This document shows, piece by piece, positions 1 through 9,462 of a stretch of 64,000 nucleotides of DNA. The position numbers and the translations under genes are program-made. Origin of the DNA: an uncultured Azospirillum sp. (GTDB lineage: Bacteria; Pseudomonadota; Alphaproteobacteria; Azospirillales; Azospirillaceae); contig NZ_CAMLJP010000015.1 in the NCBI RefSeq assembly GCF_946480385.1, positions 1 to 64,000 of the forward strand. The letters run 5' to 3'. Under the pieces are notes generated by a model. It was given only the letters and a program-made list of their open reading frames with translations, had not been told where the DNA came from and did not search any database. How positions within the stretch are numbered: position 1 is the stretch's first letter; each line of letters starts with the position of its first letter.

Positions 1-86
1 CGGTCAGCGTCGCCAATGTGGCGGTCCAAGGGGCATTAACTGGTCAGGGGTGGCTGGGTATCTGTGGATCTGCATCAATCGGACCG

Positions 87-809
87 TCAGCGTGAGTCGG
101 TCACGCCCACCCGCGCGCACATCGACAGCAGCGGGCAGTCGGAGCAGCGCGGCCGCTCGCCGGTGCAGACCCATTTGCCGAAGGGCACCAGCCGTTCGTT
201 GATCTCCACCCAATAGCGCTTCGGCAGCACCGCCAGCAGCGCCGCCATCGTCTTCTCCGGCGTGCGCGCCGACACGTAGCCCCAGCGGTTGGTGACGCGG
301 TGGACATGGATGTCGACCGCCAGCGCCGGAATGTCGAAGCCGACCGCCAGAGTCAGAGCTGCGATCTTCGGTCCCACCCCGCGAAAGCGCATCAGCCCGT
401 CCGGCGTGTCGGGCACCTCGCCGCCATGCTCCTCGACGATGCGGCGGGACAGTTCGTGGATGTCGCGCGCCTTCGGCTCCGGGAAGGTGGCGCCGTGCAG
501 CAGCTCCACCAGCCGGTCCTCCGGCAGGGCGGCGATGGCGGCGGGGGTGGCGGCCACCGCGAACAGCCGCTCGGCGACCGCCAGCGTCGTCTCGTCCCGC
601 GTCCGGGCGGAGATCAGGCTGGCGACCAGCTGCTCGAAGGGGGAGGCATGGCCGCGGTCGCGCAGCTCGAACATCGCCGCCTTGGGGTAGGGGGCGACGG
701 CGATCCGCAGGCGGCGGAACGCCTCGTCGATGTCGAAGGCCTTGGACGCCACGGACTGCAAACTCACTGGAGCCGTCTCCGGGATCGGGCTGAACGGACC
801 GGGCGTCAC
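87..809 (-). CDS. nth: Endonuclease III family DNA glycosylase/AP lyase
   Basis: Base-excision repair enzyme that removes oxidised pyrimidines and nicks abasic sites. The 240-residue frame shows the helix-hairpin-helix segment RGVGPKIA with the expected catalytic Lys (about K148), the catalytic Asp in VDIHVHR (D166; most homologues have VDTHVHR) and a C-terminal [4Fe-4S] motif C-x6-C-x2-C-x5-C at residues 215-231. The start used is a GTG at 809; in-frame GTG/TTG codons at residues 15-20 make the exact start uncertain, and the first 20 residues are not typical of the family. It lies 45 bp downstream of the MlaF-type ATPase gene on the same strand and may be co-transcribed. Family assignment is firm; whether it is the housekeeping Nth or a paralogue cannot be told here. 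Confidence 0.9.
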   Translation of the reverse strand: MTPGPFSPIPETAPVSLQSVASKAFDIDEAFRRLRIAVAPYPKAAMFELRDRGHASPFEQLVASLISARTRDETTLAVAERLFAVAATPAAIAALPEDRLVELLHGATFPEPKARDIHELSRRIVEEHGGEVPDTPDGLMRFRGVGPKIAALTLAVGFDIPALAVDIHVHRVTNRWGYVSARTPEKTMAALLAVLPKRYWVEINERLVPFGKWVCTGERPRCSDCPLLSMCARVGVTDSR

Positions 810-854
810 GCAGGACCCCCATCCGACAACTCGCGGCTCCGGACAAGGTTCCGG

Positions 855-1631
855 TCAGAGCGCCTTGATCTGCATCTTGATCGGCCCGTCCGCCCGGCCA
901 TGGACGAACTGGTCGACATAGGCGTTGCCCGAATTGTCGATGTCGCGGGCGTGGCCGGTCCAGATGATGCGGCCCTGATAGATCATGGCGATGCGGTCGG
1001 CGATCTTGCGGGCCGAGGCCATGTCGTGGGTGATGGTGACCGCGGTGGCACCGAGGTCCTTCACGCACTGCACGATCAGCTCGTTGATGACGTCGGCCAT
1101 GATCGGGTCGAGGCCGGTCGTCGGCTCGTCGAAGAAGATGATCTCCGGCTCGTCGGCGATGGCGCGGGCAAGGCCGACGCGCTTCTGCATGCCGCCCGAC
1201 AGCTCCGACGGCGACAGTTCGGCCACGTCGGGGGTGAGCCCCACCGCGCCCAGCTTGGCGATGGCGATCTCCTTGGCCTGGGCGCGCGGCATGTGCTCGC
1301 CCTGGATCAGGCCGAAGGCGACGTTCTCCCACACCGGCAGGCTGTCGAACAGGGCGGCGCCCTGGAACAGCATGCCGAACTTGTGCAGCAGCTTCTCCCG
1401 CTCGCGCGAGCGCAACCGGGTCGTCTCGACGCCATCGACCTGGATCGAGCCGGAATCCGGTGTCAGCAGGCCGAGGATGCTCTTCAGCATCACCGACTTG
1501 CCGGTGCCCGACCCGCCGATGACGACCAGCGACTCGCCCTTCGCCACCTCCAGATCGATGCCGTTCAGCACCTTCTTCGGGCCGAAATGCTTGTAGACGT
1601 TCTTGAGCGCGATCTTGGGAACGGTGGTCAT
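855..1631 (-). CDS. mlaF: ABC transporter ATPase, MlaF/Ttg2A type
   Basis: ATP-binding subunit of an MCE-type lipid transporter that powers phospholipid or hydrophobic-compound trafficking at the inner membrane. The 258-residue protein has Walker A GGSGTGKS, the signature LSGGMQKR, Walker B IIFFDEP and the D-loop TTGLDP, plus a switch His in ITHDM. It starts with ATG at 1631, 10 bp after the permease gene stop, so the two form an operon. No MCE (MlaD) gene accompanies this pair in the window, whereas a complete second set exists at 26.7-30.3 kb. Specific substrate unknown. Confidence 0.9.
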   Translation of the reverse strand: MTTVPKIALKNVYKHFGPKKVLNGIDLEVAKGESLVVIGGSGTGKSVMLKSILGLLTPDSGSIQVDGVETTRLRSREREKLLHKFGMLFQGAALFDSLPVWENVAFGLIQGEHMPRAQAKEIAIAKLGAVGLTPDVAELSPSELSGGMQKRVGLARAIADEPEIIFFDEPTTGLDPIMADVINELIVQCVKDLGATAVTITHDMASARKIADRIAMIYQGRIIWTGHARDIDNSGNAYVDQFVHGRADGPIKMQIKAL

Positions 1632-1641
1632 GCGATGGCGC

Positions 1642-2418
1642 TCACTTGGTCGAGAAGAAGAGGCCGGTGATCAGGTAGTTCCACACCAGGATCATGATCG
1701 AGGCCGACACCACCGCGTTGGTGGTCGCCGCACCCACGCCCTGGGCGCCGCCCTTGGAGTGGTAACCGTGGTAACAGCCCATCAGCGCGATCAGGAAGCC
1801 GAAGATCGCCGCCTTCACCAGACCGGAGATCACGTCCAGCGGTTCCAGGAATTCCCAGGTGCGGTTGATGTAGCTGGCGGCGTTGAAGTCCAGCCGGTAG
1901 ACGCCGACCAGGAAGCCGCCGAACACGCCGATGATGTCGGCGACGATGACCAGCAGCGGCACCATGGTCAGGCCGGCGATCAGCCGCGGCGCCACCAGAT
2001 ACTTGTGCGGGTTGGTCGACAGGGTGGACAGCGCGTCGATCTGCTCGGTCACCCGCATGGTGCCGATCTCCGCCGCCATGGCGGCGCCGATGCGGCCCGC
2101 GACCATCAGGCCGGCCAGCACCGGGCCCAGTTCGCGCGTGATCGACAGCACGACGACGGTGGCGATGGCGCCCTCCGCCTGGAAGCGGGAGAAGCCGCTG
2201 TAGCTCTGCAACGCCAGCACCATGCCGGTGAACAGCGCCGTCAGCCCGACCACCGGCAGCGAGTAATAGCCGATGTCGATCATCTGCCGCAGGATCTGCC
2301 GGGGATAGAGGGGCGGACGCACGCAGTGCGACAGGGCGGATCCGGTGAACAGGGCAAGGCGTCCGGTCGCTTCCAGGAAGATCAGGAAGGCCCGGCCGGT
2401 AGCGGCGAGGAAACCCAT
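1642..2418 (-). CDS. mlaE: ABC transporter permease, MlaE type
   Basis: Membrane subunit partner of the MlaF-type ATPase immediately downstream. The 258-residue protein has several hydrophobic segments and the family hallmarks: the ELGPVLAGLMVAGRIGAAMAAEIGTM-type loop (split here: ELGPVLAGLMVAGR, then IGAAMAAEIGTM), the DAL...P region and the C-terminal GCYHGY segment preceding GVGAATTNAVV. Unlike the second MlaE in this window (26700-27881) it has no N-terminal STAS extension. ATG start at 2418. Together with the ATPase it would make an MCE-less module unless the MlaD subunit is encoded elsewhere. Confidence 0.9.
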   Translation of the reverse strand: MGFLAATGRAFLIFLEATGRLALFTGSALSHCVRPPLYPRQILRQMIDIGYYSLPVVGLTALFTGMVLALQSYSGFSRFQAEGAIATVVVLSITRELGPVLAGLMVAGRIGAAMAAEIGTMRVTEQIDALSTLSTNPHKYLVAPRLIAGLTMVPLLVIVADIIGVFGGFLVGVYRLDFNAASYINRTWEFLEPLDVISGLVKAAIFGFLIALMGCYHGYHSKGGAQGVGAATTNAVVSASIMILVWNYLITGLFFSTK

Positions 2419-2517
2419 CAGTCGGCCCGCATCCTTGGTTAGAGACTCGTTTGGGCGATGCGGTCATAGCACCGATGAGCGCCTAGGTCATCCTTGGACT
2501 TTGCAGGGGAGGAGGGA

Positions 2518-3641
2518 TCAGCCCCCCACATAAACCCGGTGATAGCGCCGGCCGAGCGAGGTGAGGATCTCGTAGCCGATGGTCCCGCCTTCCGCCGCCA
2601 CGGTGTCGACCGGGCGGTTCGGCCCGATCAGCTCGACCATGCGGCCGGCATGGGCCACCGACTCCGGCAGGCCGGTGACGTCGATGGTGATGAGGTCCAT
2701 GGAGATGCGGCCGACGATGGGTGCAGCGACGCCGTCGACGAAGATGTGCCCCTTGCCGCCGAGCGCCCGCATGTAGCCGTCGGCATAGCCGACGCCGATG
2801 GTGGCGATCCGCGCCGGGCCGGTGACCTTGTGGGCGGCGCCATAGCCGACCGTCATCGGCGGCGCGCAGTTGCGCACCTGCAGCAGCTTGGCATCCAGCC
2901 GCACGGTGCCCCGCATCGGATTGGGCAGATGCGGTGTCGGGTTGACGCCGTAGAGCGCGCAGCCCGGCCGGGCGAGGTCGAAATGGTGGTCCTTGCCGTG
3001 GAAGATGCCGGACGAGTTGGCGAAGCTCGCCTTCGCCTTCGGCAGCCGGGCCAGCGCCGCGCGGAAGCGGTCGAGCTGCTCCCCGGTCATCGGGCTGTCG
3101 AACTCGTCGGCGCAGGCGAGGTGGGTCATCCAATAGCGGACGTCGATCCCCTCCAGCCGCTCCGGATGGCCGGCAAGCTCGTCCAGCTCGTCGGGGCCGA
3201 GGCCCAGGCGGTTCATACCGGTGTCGATGTGGATCACCGCCGGCAGAACCTCTCCCCGCGACGACGCGAAGGCCCGCCACGCCGCGATCTCGCCCAGGTG
3301 GTTCAGCACCGGCAGGATGCGGTTGGCGATGAACTCCCCCTCGCAGCCGGCCGGCAGGCCGCCCAGCGAGAAGACCTGAGCCTCCGGCGCCACCGATTCC
3401 AGCGCGCGGCGGACGGCCAGCGCCTCCTCGAACTGGGCGACGACGAAGGTCCGGCAGCCGGCGGCGGCCAGCGCCGGCACGACGCGCGCCACCCCCAGCC
3501 CATAGGCGTCGGCCTTGACCACGGCGGAACACTCCGCCGGTGCCACGCGGTCGCGCAGCTGGGTCCAGTTGGCGACGACGGCGCCGAGATCCACGGTCAG
3601 GAAGGCGCCGGCGCGCGGTTTCAGGTCGCTCGTCACTCTGG

Positions 3642-3645
<4 letters not shown>
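2518..3645 (-). CDS. alr: Alanine racemase
   Basis: PLP-dependent interconversion of L- and D-alanine, supplying D-Ala for peptidoglycan. The 375-residue length is typical. The PLP-binding Lys is in VVKADAYGLG (K44) and the second catalytic residue is the Tyr of GVGYADGY (about Y287); the fold-III barrel region carries IHIDTGMNRLG. The GTG start at 3645 overlaps the dnaB stop (GTGA), so translation is probably coupled; a second in-frame GTG lies three codons on. The D-Ala product links functionally with the D-amino acid dehydrogenase at 51.7 kb, which would catabolise it. Confidence 0.95.
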
Positions 3646-5147
<1,502 letters not shown>

Positions 5148-5199
5148 GGAGGACACAATAGCAGAAACAGAACGCGAACGCTCTGTGAAGGGCGGGGAG

Positions 5200-5255
5200 C
5201 CATCCACAAAAGCTGTGCACAGAAGTTATCCACAGGTTGGGAAGTCTGGGGATAA
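5200..5255. promoter_or_regulatory. Cluster of DnaA-box-like 9-mers upstream of dnaB
   Basis: The 142-bp gap between the LOG-family gene and dnaB contains a perfect TTATCCACA at 5226-5234, an 8/9 match TTATCCCCA on the minus strand (5247-5255), and a weaker CCATCCACA at 5200-5208. Such sites could let DnaA control dnaB transcription; chance occurrence cannot be excluded for the weaker sites. No AT-rich unwinding element is visible, so an origin is unlikely. Confidence 0.45.
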
Positions 5256-5289
5256 CCGGCGGAAGGGCCGATAGGGGCTCAGAGCTTCA

Positions 5290-5874
5290 TCAGAGCTTCC
5301 GGGGCTGGTCCGGCTGGGCTGCGTCCGGCATCGCCTCCAGTGCCTGGAACACGCCGTCGATCTGGTCGGCGACGCGGTAAAGGGTGGAGCGGTCGATGCG
5401 GGCGAAGCCCTGGGCAACCATGTGGTCGATCAGCCCCAACAGCGGGCGCCAGTAGCCGTCGACGTCGGCGATGACGATCGGCTTGTCGTGCAGCTGCAGC
5501 TGCTTCCAGGTCAGGATCTCGAAGGCCTCGTCCAGCGTGCCCAGCCCGCCCGGCAGGATGACGAAGGCGTCCGACCGCTCCACCATCATACGCTTGCGGG
5601 TGTGCATGCTGTCGACGACATGCAGCTCGGTCAGGCCGGTGTGCTCCACTTCGGCCGACTGGATGTGTTCCGGGATGATGCCGACCACCTCGCCGCCGGC
5701 GGCGATGGCGGCGTCGGCGGCGATGCCCATCAGCCCGACCCGGCCGCCGCCATAGACCATGCGGATGCCGCGGCGGGCCAGCCCGTCGCCCAGCGCATGG
5801 GCGGCTTCCTTGTGAACATCGGCGACGCGGCTCGACGCACCGCAATAGACGCAGACGGACGACAGGCTCTTCAT
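5290..5874 (-). CDS. LOG family protein (nucleoside 5'-monophosphate phosphoribohydrolase)
   Basis: Member of the TIGR00730/LOG family, which hydrolyses cytokinin riboside monophosphates or other NMPs to free base and ribose 5-phosphate. The 194-residue protein shows the Rossmann entry VCVYCGAS, the GGGRVGLMG segment and the diagnostic PGGLGTLDE motif (PGGxGTxxE) with the preceding MHTRKRMM Arg residues. ATG start at 5874. It stands alone upstream of dnaB on the same strand. In plant-associated bacteria this family can generate active cytokinin, but a housekeeping nucleotide salvage role is equally possible. Confidence 0.9.
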   Translation of the reverse strand: MKSLSSVCVYCGASSRVADVHKEAAHALGDGLARRGIRMVYGGGRVGLMGIAADAAIAAGGEVVGIIPEHIQSAEVEHTGLTELHVVDSMHTRKRMMVERSDAFVILPGGLGTLDEAFEILTWKQLQLHDKPIVIADVDGYWRPLLGLIDHMVAQGFARIDRSTLYRVADQIDGVFQALEAMPDAAQPDQPRKL

Positions 5875-6019
5875 CGCGGGTCAACCTTTCTCGCCACCGT
5901 CACCCATCGGGGTCGGGGCCGTAAAAAATCTGGCGAATGCCATGGAATATCGGGCGAGGGCGGCGCGTCAACAGCGGCACAGGCACCGTTAAAACCACGG
6001 CATCATCGGGAGGGACCAC

Positions 6020-6505
6020 ATGAGCAACCGGGTCGTCAATGTCCTTGCGGCGGCATCCGTCGCCGGTCTGATGTTCGCGCTGTTCGGCATGTCGGCACAG
6101 AGCGCCGGCGCCGCCGATCCGGCGGAGCAGGTGAAGGACCGGCAGCAGACTATGAAGAAGATGGGCGGCGGCATGGGCGCGGTCGCCAAGTTCGTGAAGA
6201 ACGAGGGCGCCACCGCCGAGGACGCGGCCAAGGGGGCGGAAGCCGTGCTGGCGGTGTCCAAGATGGATCCGAAGAAGATCTTCCCCGAAGGCACCGCCGT
6301 CGGCGTCGCCGACAGCGCCGCCAAGCCGGAGCTGTGGAAGGAATGGGACGAGGCGCAAAAATACTGGGGCGCTGTCGAGCCGGCGGCCGAGAAGCTGAAC
6401 GCCGCCCTGAAGAGCGGCGACCGCGCGCAGATCGCCCAGGCGCTGGGCGCCACCTCCAAGACCTGCGGGAGCTGCCACGAGGACTTCCGCGTCAAGAAGA
6501 ACTGA
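6020..6505 (+). CDS. Cytochrome c' / c-556 family protein
   Basis: Periplasmic four-helix-bundle monohaem cytochrome. The 161-residue precursor has a signal peptide ending near SAQSAGA-AD, the N-terminal helix VKDRQQTMKKMGGGMGAV typical of cytochrome c', and the haem-binding CGSCH motif eight residues before the C terminus. Proteins of this family bind NO/CO or act as soluble electron carriers. It is followed after 3 bp by a dihaem cytochrome gene, so both are probably one transcript. A GGGAGG ribosome binding site precedes the ATG (6007-6014). Confidence 0.93.
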   Translation: MSNRVVNVLAAASVAGLMFALFGMSAQSAGAADPAEQVKDRQQTMKKMGGGMGAVAKFVKNEGATAEDAAKGAEAVLAVSKMDPKKIFPEGTAVGVADSAAKPELWKEWDEAQKYWGAVEPAAEKLNAALKSGDRAQIAQALGATSKTCGSCHEDFRVKKN

Positions 6506-6508
6506 CCG

Positions 6509-7417
6509 GTGCGGCGCCTCCTGACCGCCGCGTCCGTGCTGCTGCCGCTCGCCTTAGCGGGCGGCAGTGCGCATGCCGCCGGCCCTCTTCAAACCAGCGG
6601 GGCGTCCGCGGACGATGCCGGCAGCGATGCCGTCCAGCGGGGCGCCTACATCTTCAACGCCGCCGGCTGCCTCGGCTGCCACACCGACGAAAAGGGCGGT
6701 GGCCAGCCGCTGGCCGGTGGGCGGGCGTTGGCGACGCCCTTCGGCACCTTCTACACCCCCAACATCACGCCGGATCCGGAGACCGGCATTGGCCGCTGGA
6801 GCGACGCCGACTTCGTCCGCGCGCTGCGCGAAGGCCTGCGGCCGGACGGCGCCCATCTGTTCCCGGCCTTCCCCTATGCCAGCTACACGCGGATGACCGA
6901 CCGCGATCTGCTGGACCTGAAGGCCTATCTGTTCAGCCGGCCGGCGGTGGCGGCCCCGAACAAGCCGCACGACCTGACGCCGCCCTTCTCCTGGCGCTTT
7001 CTGGTGCCGGTCTGGCAATGGATGTACCTGACCCCCGGCCCGCTGCCTGACGACCCGGCCAAGCCGCCGGCCTGGAACCGCGGGCGCTATCTGGTCGATG
7101 CGCTCGGCCACTGCGCCGAATGCCACAGCCCGCGTACCCTGCTGGGCGGGATCGACTCCGACCGCTATCTGGCCGGCAATCCGGACGGGCCGGACGGCGA
7201 CAAGGTGCCGGGCATCACCGGGGCCAAGGGCAAGGGCGGGATCGGTGCCTGGTCGGACGGCGATCTGACGCTGCTTCTGGAGACCGGCCTGACCCCGGAC
7301 GGCGATGTCGTCGGCGGCGCCATGGGCGAGGTTGTGCGCAACACCACCTCCAAGCTGACGGCCGATGACCGTGCCGCCATCGCCGCCTATCTGAAGACGG
7401 TTCCGGCCAAGGAGTGA
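6509..7417 (+). CDS. Dihaem c-type cytochrome
   Basis: Secreted or membrane-tethered electron-transfer protein of about 302 residues starting at a GTG 3 bp after the cytochrome c' gene. It has a signal peptide (MRRLLTAASVLLPLALAGGSAHA), then two class-I haem domains with CLGCH near residue 54 and CAECH near residue 205. Distal Met candidates occur in the segments after each haem motif. The pattern GAYIFNAAGCLGCHTD and YTPNITPD resembles cytochrome subunits of membrane dehydrogenases (for example alcohol dehydrogenase-type). No dehydrogenase gene is adjacent, so the electron donor is unknown. Confidence 0.9.
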   Translation: MRRLLTAASVLLPLALAGGSAHAAGPLQTSGASADDAGSDAVQRGAYIFNAAGCLGCHTDEKGGGQPLAGGRALATPFGTFYTPNITPDPETGIGRWSDADFVRALREGLRPDGAHLFPAFPYASYTRMTDRDLLDLKAYLFSRPAVAAPNKPHDLTPPFSWRFLVPVWQWMYLTPGPLPDDPAKPPAWNRGRYLVDALGHCAECHSPRTLLGGIDSDRYLAGNPDGPDGDKVPGITGAKGKGGIGAWSDGDLTLLLETGLTPDGDVVGGAMGEVVRNTTSKLTADDRAAIAAYLKTVPAKE

Positions 7418-7572
7418 CGTTTTCCGCCCACGGACGCTGGTTTGCCGTGGAATCATGATCCTATGGGGCAATCGAGCCCGTTTGGCGGATGGTTCCGCTC
7501 CAACGGCGCCATTCTTTTGCGACCTGTCCTTCTGCTATAGTCAGTCATCCTGCCATTGTGGTGGGCCGCCGG

Positions 7573-8691
7573 ATGGGTGCTCAGGTGAAACGAAACGCGT
7601 TGTTCGCAGCTTTGGGCGTGGCTCTGATGGGGGGAGCGGTGGCGGTCGCTCTGTGGCCGGCCGCCAAGCCGGCGGAGGAGATGGCGAAACCGGCCCCGGC
7701 TCCGGCCCCCACCGCAGTGGCGCAGACCGCCTCACCGGCACAGGCCGCCCCGGCCAACACCAACCCGACCAAGACAGCCCAGGCGCCGGAACCAGCCAAA
7801 TCCGCGGCTCCCAGCTTCGACGTGGTGCGGGTGGCGCCCGACGGGGCGACGGTGATGGCCGGCCGCGCCGCGCCCGGCTCGGAGGTGACGGTCACCGACG
7901 GCGGCAGCCCGGTCGCGTCGGCCAAGGCCGACCAGCGCGGCGAGTGGGTGATGCTGCCCGACAAGCCGCTGCCGCCGGGAACCCGCGAACTCAACCTGAC
8001 GGAGACCCGTCCGGGCGCCGAAACCCCGGTCCCCGCCGACAAGGTGGTCGTGGTGATGGTGCCCGACCCGGCACCGAAGCCGGCCGCCGAGTCGGCGGCG
8101 CAAAACGCCCCGGCTCCAACTCCAACCGCTCCGATGGCGGTGGCGGTGCCGCGCGACGGGCTGGCCGGCGCGCCGCCGACCATGGGCGGCAGTTCGCTGC
8201 TGCAGGCCCCGCCGGTGCCGGACAACGGCGCGCCGGCTCCGCCGGGCGGTGTGTCGGTGGAGACGATGGACTACGATCCCGCCGGCCGGGTGGCGCTGGG
8301 CGGACGCGCGGCGCCCAACAGCGCGGTCCAGCTCTATCTCGACAACATCCTCGTCGGCAGCGCCCACACCGACCCGAAGGGCAACTGGCGCCTGACCCCG
8401 GAAAAGCTGATCGACCCCGGCGTCTACACCCTGCGCGCCGATCAGGTCACCCAGGGCGGCAAGGTGGTGGCGCGGGCCGAGCTGCCGGTCCAGGTCTCCG
8501 CCATGCCGGCGGCCTCCACCGATGGCCGCAACGTCGTCGTCCAGCCCGGCAACAGCCTGTGGCGGCTGGCCCGCCGCACCTATGGCGACGGCATGCTCTA
8601 CACCACCATCTACACCGCCAACCGCGAGCAGATTCGCAACCCGGACCTGATCTATCCCGGCCAGATCTTCGCGCTGCCGCAGGTGAATTGA
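7573..8691 (+). CDS. LysM domain protein with N-terminal membrane anchor
   Basis: Predicted cell-envelope protein of about 372 residues. The ATG at 7573 is chosen because it puts a charged tail and hydrophobic anchor (NALFAALGVALMGGAVAVAL) at the N terminus; an upstream in-frame extension lacks a recognisable signal. A Pro/Ala-rich linker follows, then two Ig/BON-like repeats around GAPDG-type motifs (VRVAPDGATVMAGRAAPGS and YDPAGRVALGGRAAPNS), and a C-terminal LysM domain (PGNSLWRLARRTYGDG...NPDLIYPGQIF). Such proteins bind peptidoglycan. It stands alone; the 3' flank carries REP-like palindromes. Confidence 0.85.
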   Translation: MGAQVKRNALFAALGVALMGGAVAVALWPAAKPAEEMAKPAPAPAPTAVAQTASPAQAAPANTNPTKTAQAPEPAKSAAPSFDVVRVAPDGATVMAGRAAPGSEVTVTDGGSPVASAKADQRGEWVMLPDKPLPPGTRELNLTETRPGAETPVPADKVVVVMVPDPAPKPAAESAAQNAPAPTPTAPMAVAVPRDGLAGAPPTMGGSSLLQAPPVPDNGAPAPPGGVSVETMDYDPAGRVALGGRAAPNSAVQLYLDNILVGSAHTDPKGNWRLTPEKLIDPGVYTLRADQVTQGGKVVARAELPVQVSAMPAASTDGRNVVVQPGNSLWRLARRTYGDGMLYTTIYTANREQIRNPDLIYPGQIFALPQVN

Positions 8692-8735
8692 GGATAGCCC
8701 CTTCAGCTGCCGTGAGTTTTTGCATCTATTCGGCC

Positions 8736-8897
8736 GTCATTCCCGCGAAGGCGGGAATCCAGCCGTTTCAACCGCTTCATTGCGGAGCTTCCTGGATCCC
8801 CGCCTTCGCGGGGATGACGCCGAGAGAGGTGCCGGCCCATTGGGGAGTGGGCAGAAGCCTGAAAGTTTGCGCCTATGCGCGAAGGCGGGAATGACGG
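8736..8897. repeat. REP-like palindromic repeat cluster
   Basis: Two oppositely oriented copies of a short palindromic unit, GTCATtCCCGCGAAGGCGGG at 8736-8755 and its inverse at 8800-8819 (read on the minus strand as CGTCATCCCCGCGAAGGCGG), each continuing into ATCCAG, and a third partial copy GCGAAGGCGGGAATGAC at 8879-8895. Each unit can fold on its own and the pair can form a long cruciform. This matches the widespread REP/BIME-type extragenic repeats of proteobacteria. It occupies most of the 293-bp gap between convergent genes and could act as a bidirectional transcript end. Confidence 0.8.
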
Positions 8898-8984
8898 CCG
8901 AGGGACGCGCGGCATTGAAACCGGGTGCAAAGCGGTTCAAACCTCAAGCGTCTCTCAGCAGCACTCATAATATCCCACTGCCCC

Positions 8985-9398
8985 TCAGTCCGGCGGCATC
9001 CGGCCGATGGCGGCCCAGCCGAGCGGGGCGAGGCGCAGCACCTCCGGCCCTTCGCCGGCCGGGTTCGGGTCCAGCGCCACCAGTTCGCGGTTCTCGAACC
9101 AAGCCCAGCGCGCCACGTCGGCGGTGGTTCCGGGCCAGCCGTCGGCCAGCCGCTTCAGAACCTCCAGATCGGCCGCCGCAATGGGGAAGCGCGGCTTGGG
9201 CATGATCGCCTTTTTGGCGGGCGCGGGGGCCTCCGCCTCTGTCGCCGGCAGCGGCGGGGCGTCGGACCCGGCGCGGGCGCGGATCCAGTCGGTCTGATAG
9301 CTGCGGAGCGCCTGTTCCAGCTCCGTGCGCGCCGACTCCACCGGGCAGCGCAGATAGGCGTCCAGCAGGGCGTGCAGCGTGTTCGTCGCGTCGGTCAT
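8985..9398 (-). CDS. Hypothetical protein
   Basis: Unrecognised protein of about 137 residues if started at ATG 9398 (begins MTDATNTLHALLDAYLRCP); a GTG at 9407 is an alternative. The first 45 residues look like an amphipathic helical segment, then an acidic/Ala-Pro linker, then a compact C-terminal module (PRFPIAAADLEVLKRLADGWPGTTADVARWAW cut here in two parts: LEVLKRLADGWPG and TTADVARWAW) ending in LTPLGW-like LAPLGWAAIG. The C-terminal part is compatible with a winged-helix fold but this is speculation. It lies 64 bp downstream of corA on the same strand. No signal peptide or membrane segment. Confidence 0.6.
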   Translation of the reverse strand: MTDATNTLHALLDAYLRCPVESARTELEQALRSYQTDWIRARAGSDAPPLPATEAEAPAPAKKAIMPKPRFPIAAADLEVLKRLADGWPGTTADVARWAWFENRELVALDPNPAGEGPEVLRLAPLGWAAIGRMPPD

Positions 9399-9462
9399 GT
9401 CCGTCACCAAAGTCCAAGCCAAAAAAGGTCGGCCCGAAAAACCCGACCCAAAATCTCGCCCG

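Noticed and set aside
1..86. Left edge of the window
   Set aside because: Too short to support a gene or element; nothing identifiable.
5200..5255. Chromosome origin near dnaB
   Set aside because: DnaA-box-like sites are few and no AT-rich unwinding region or typical oriC neighbours are present.
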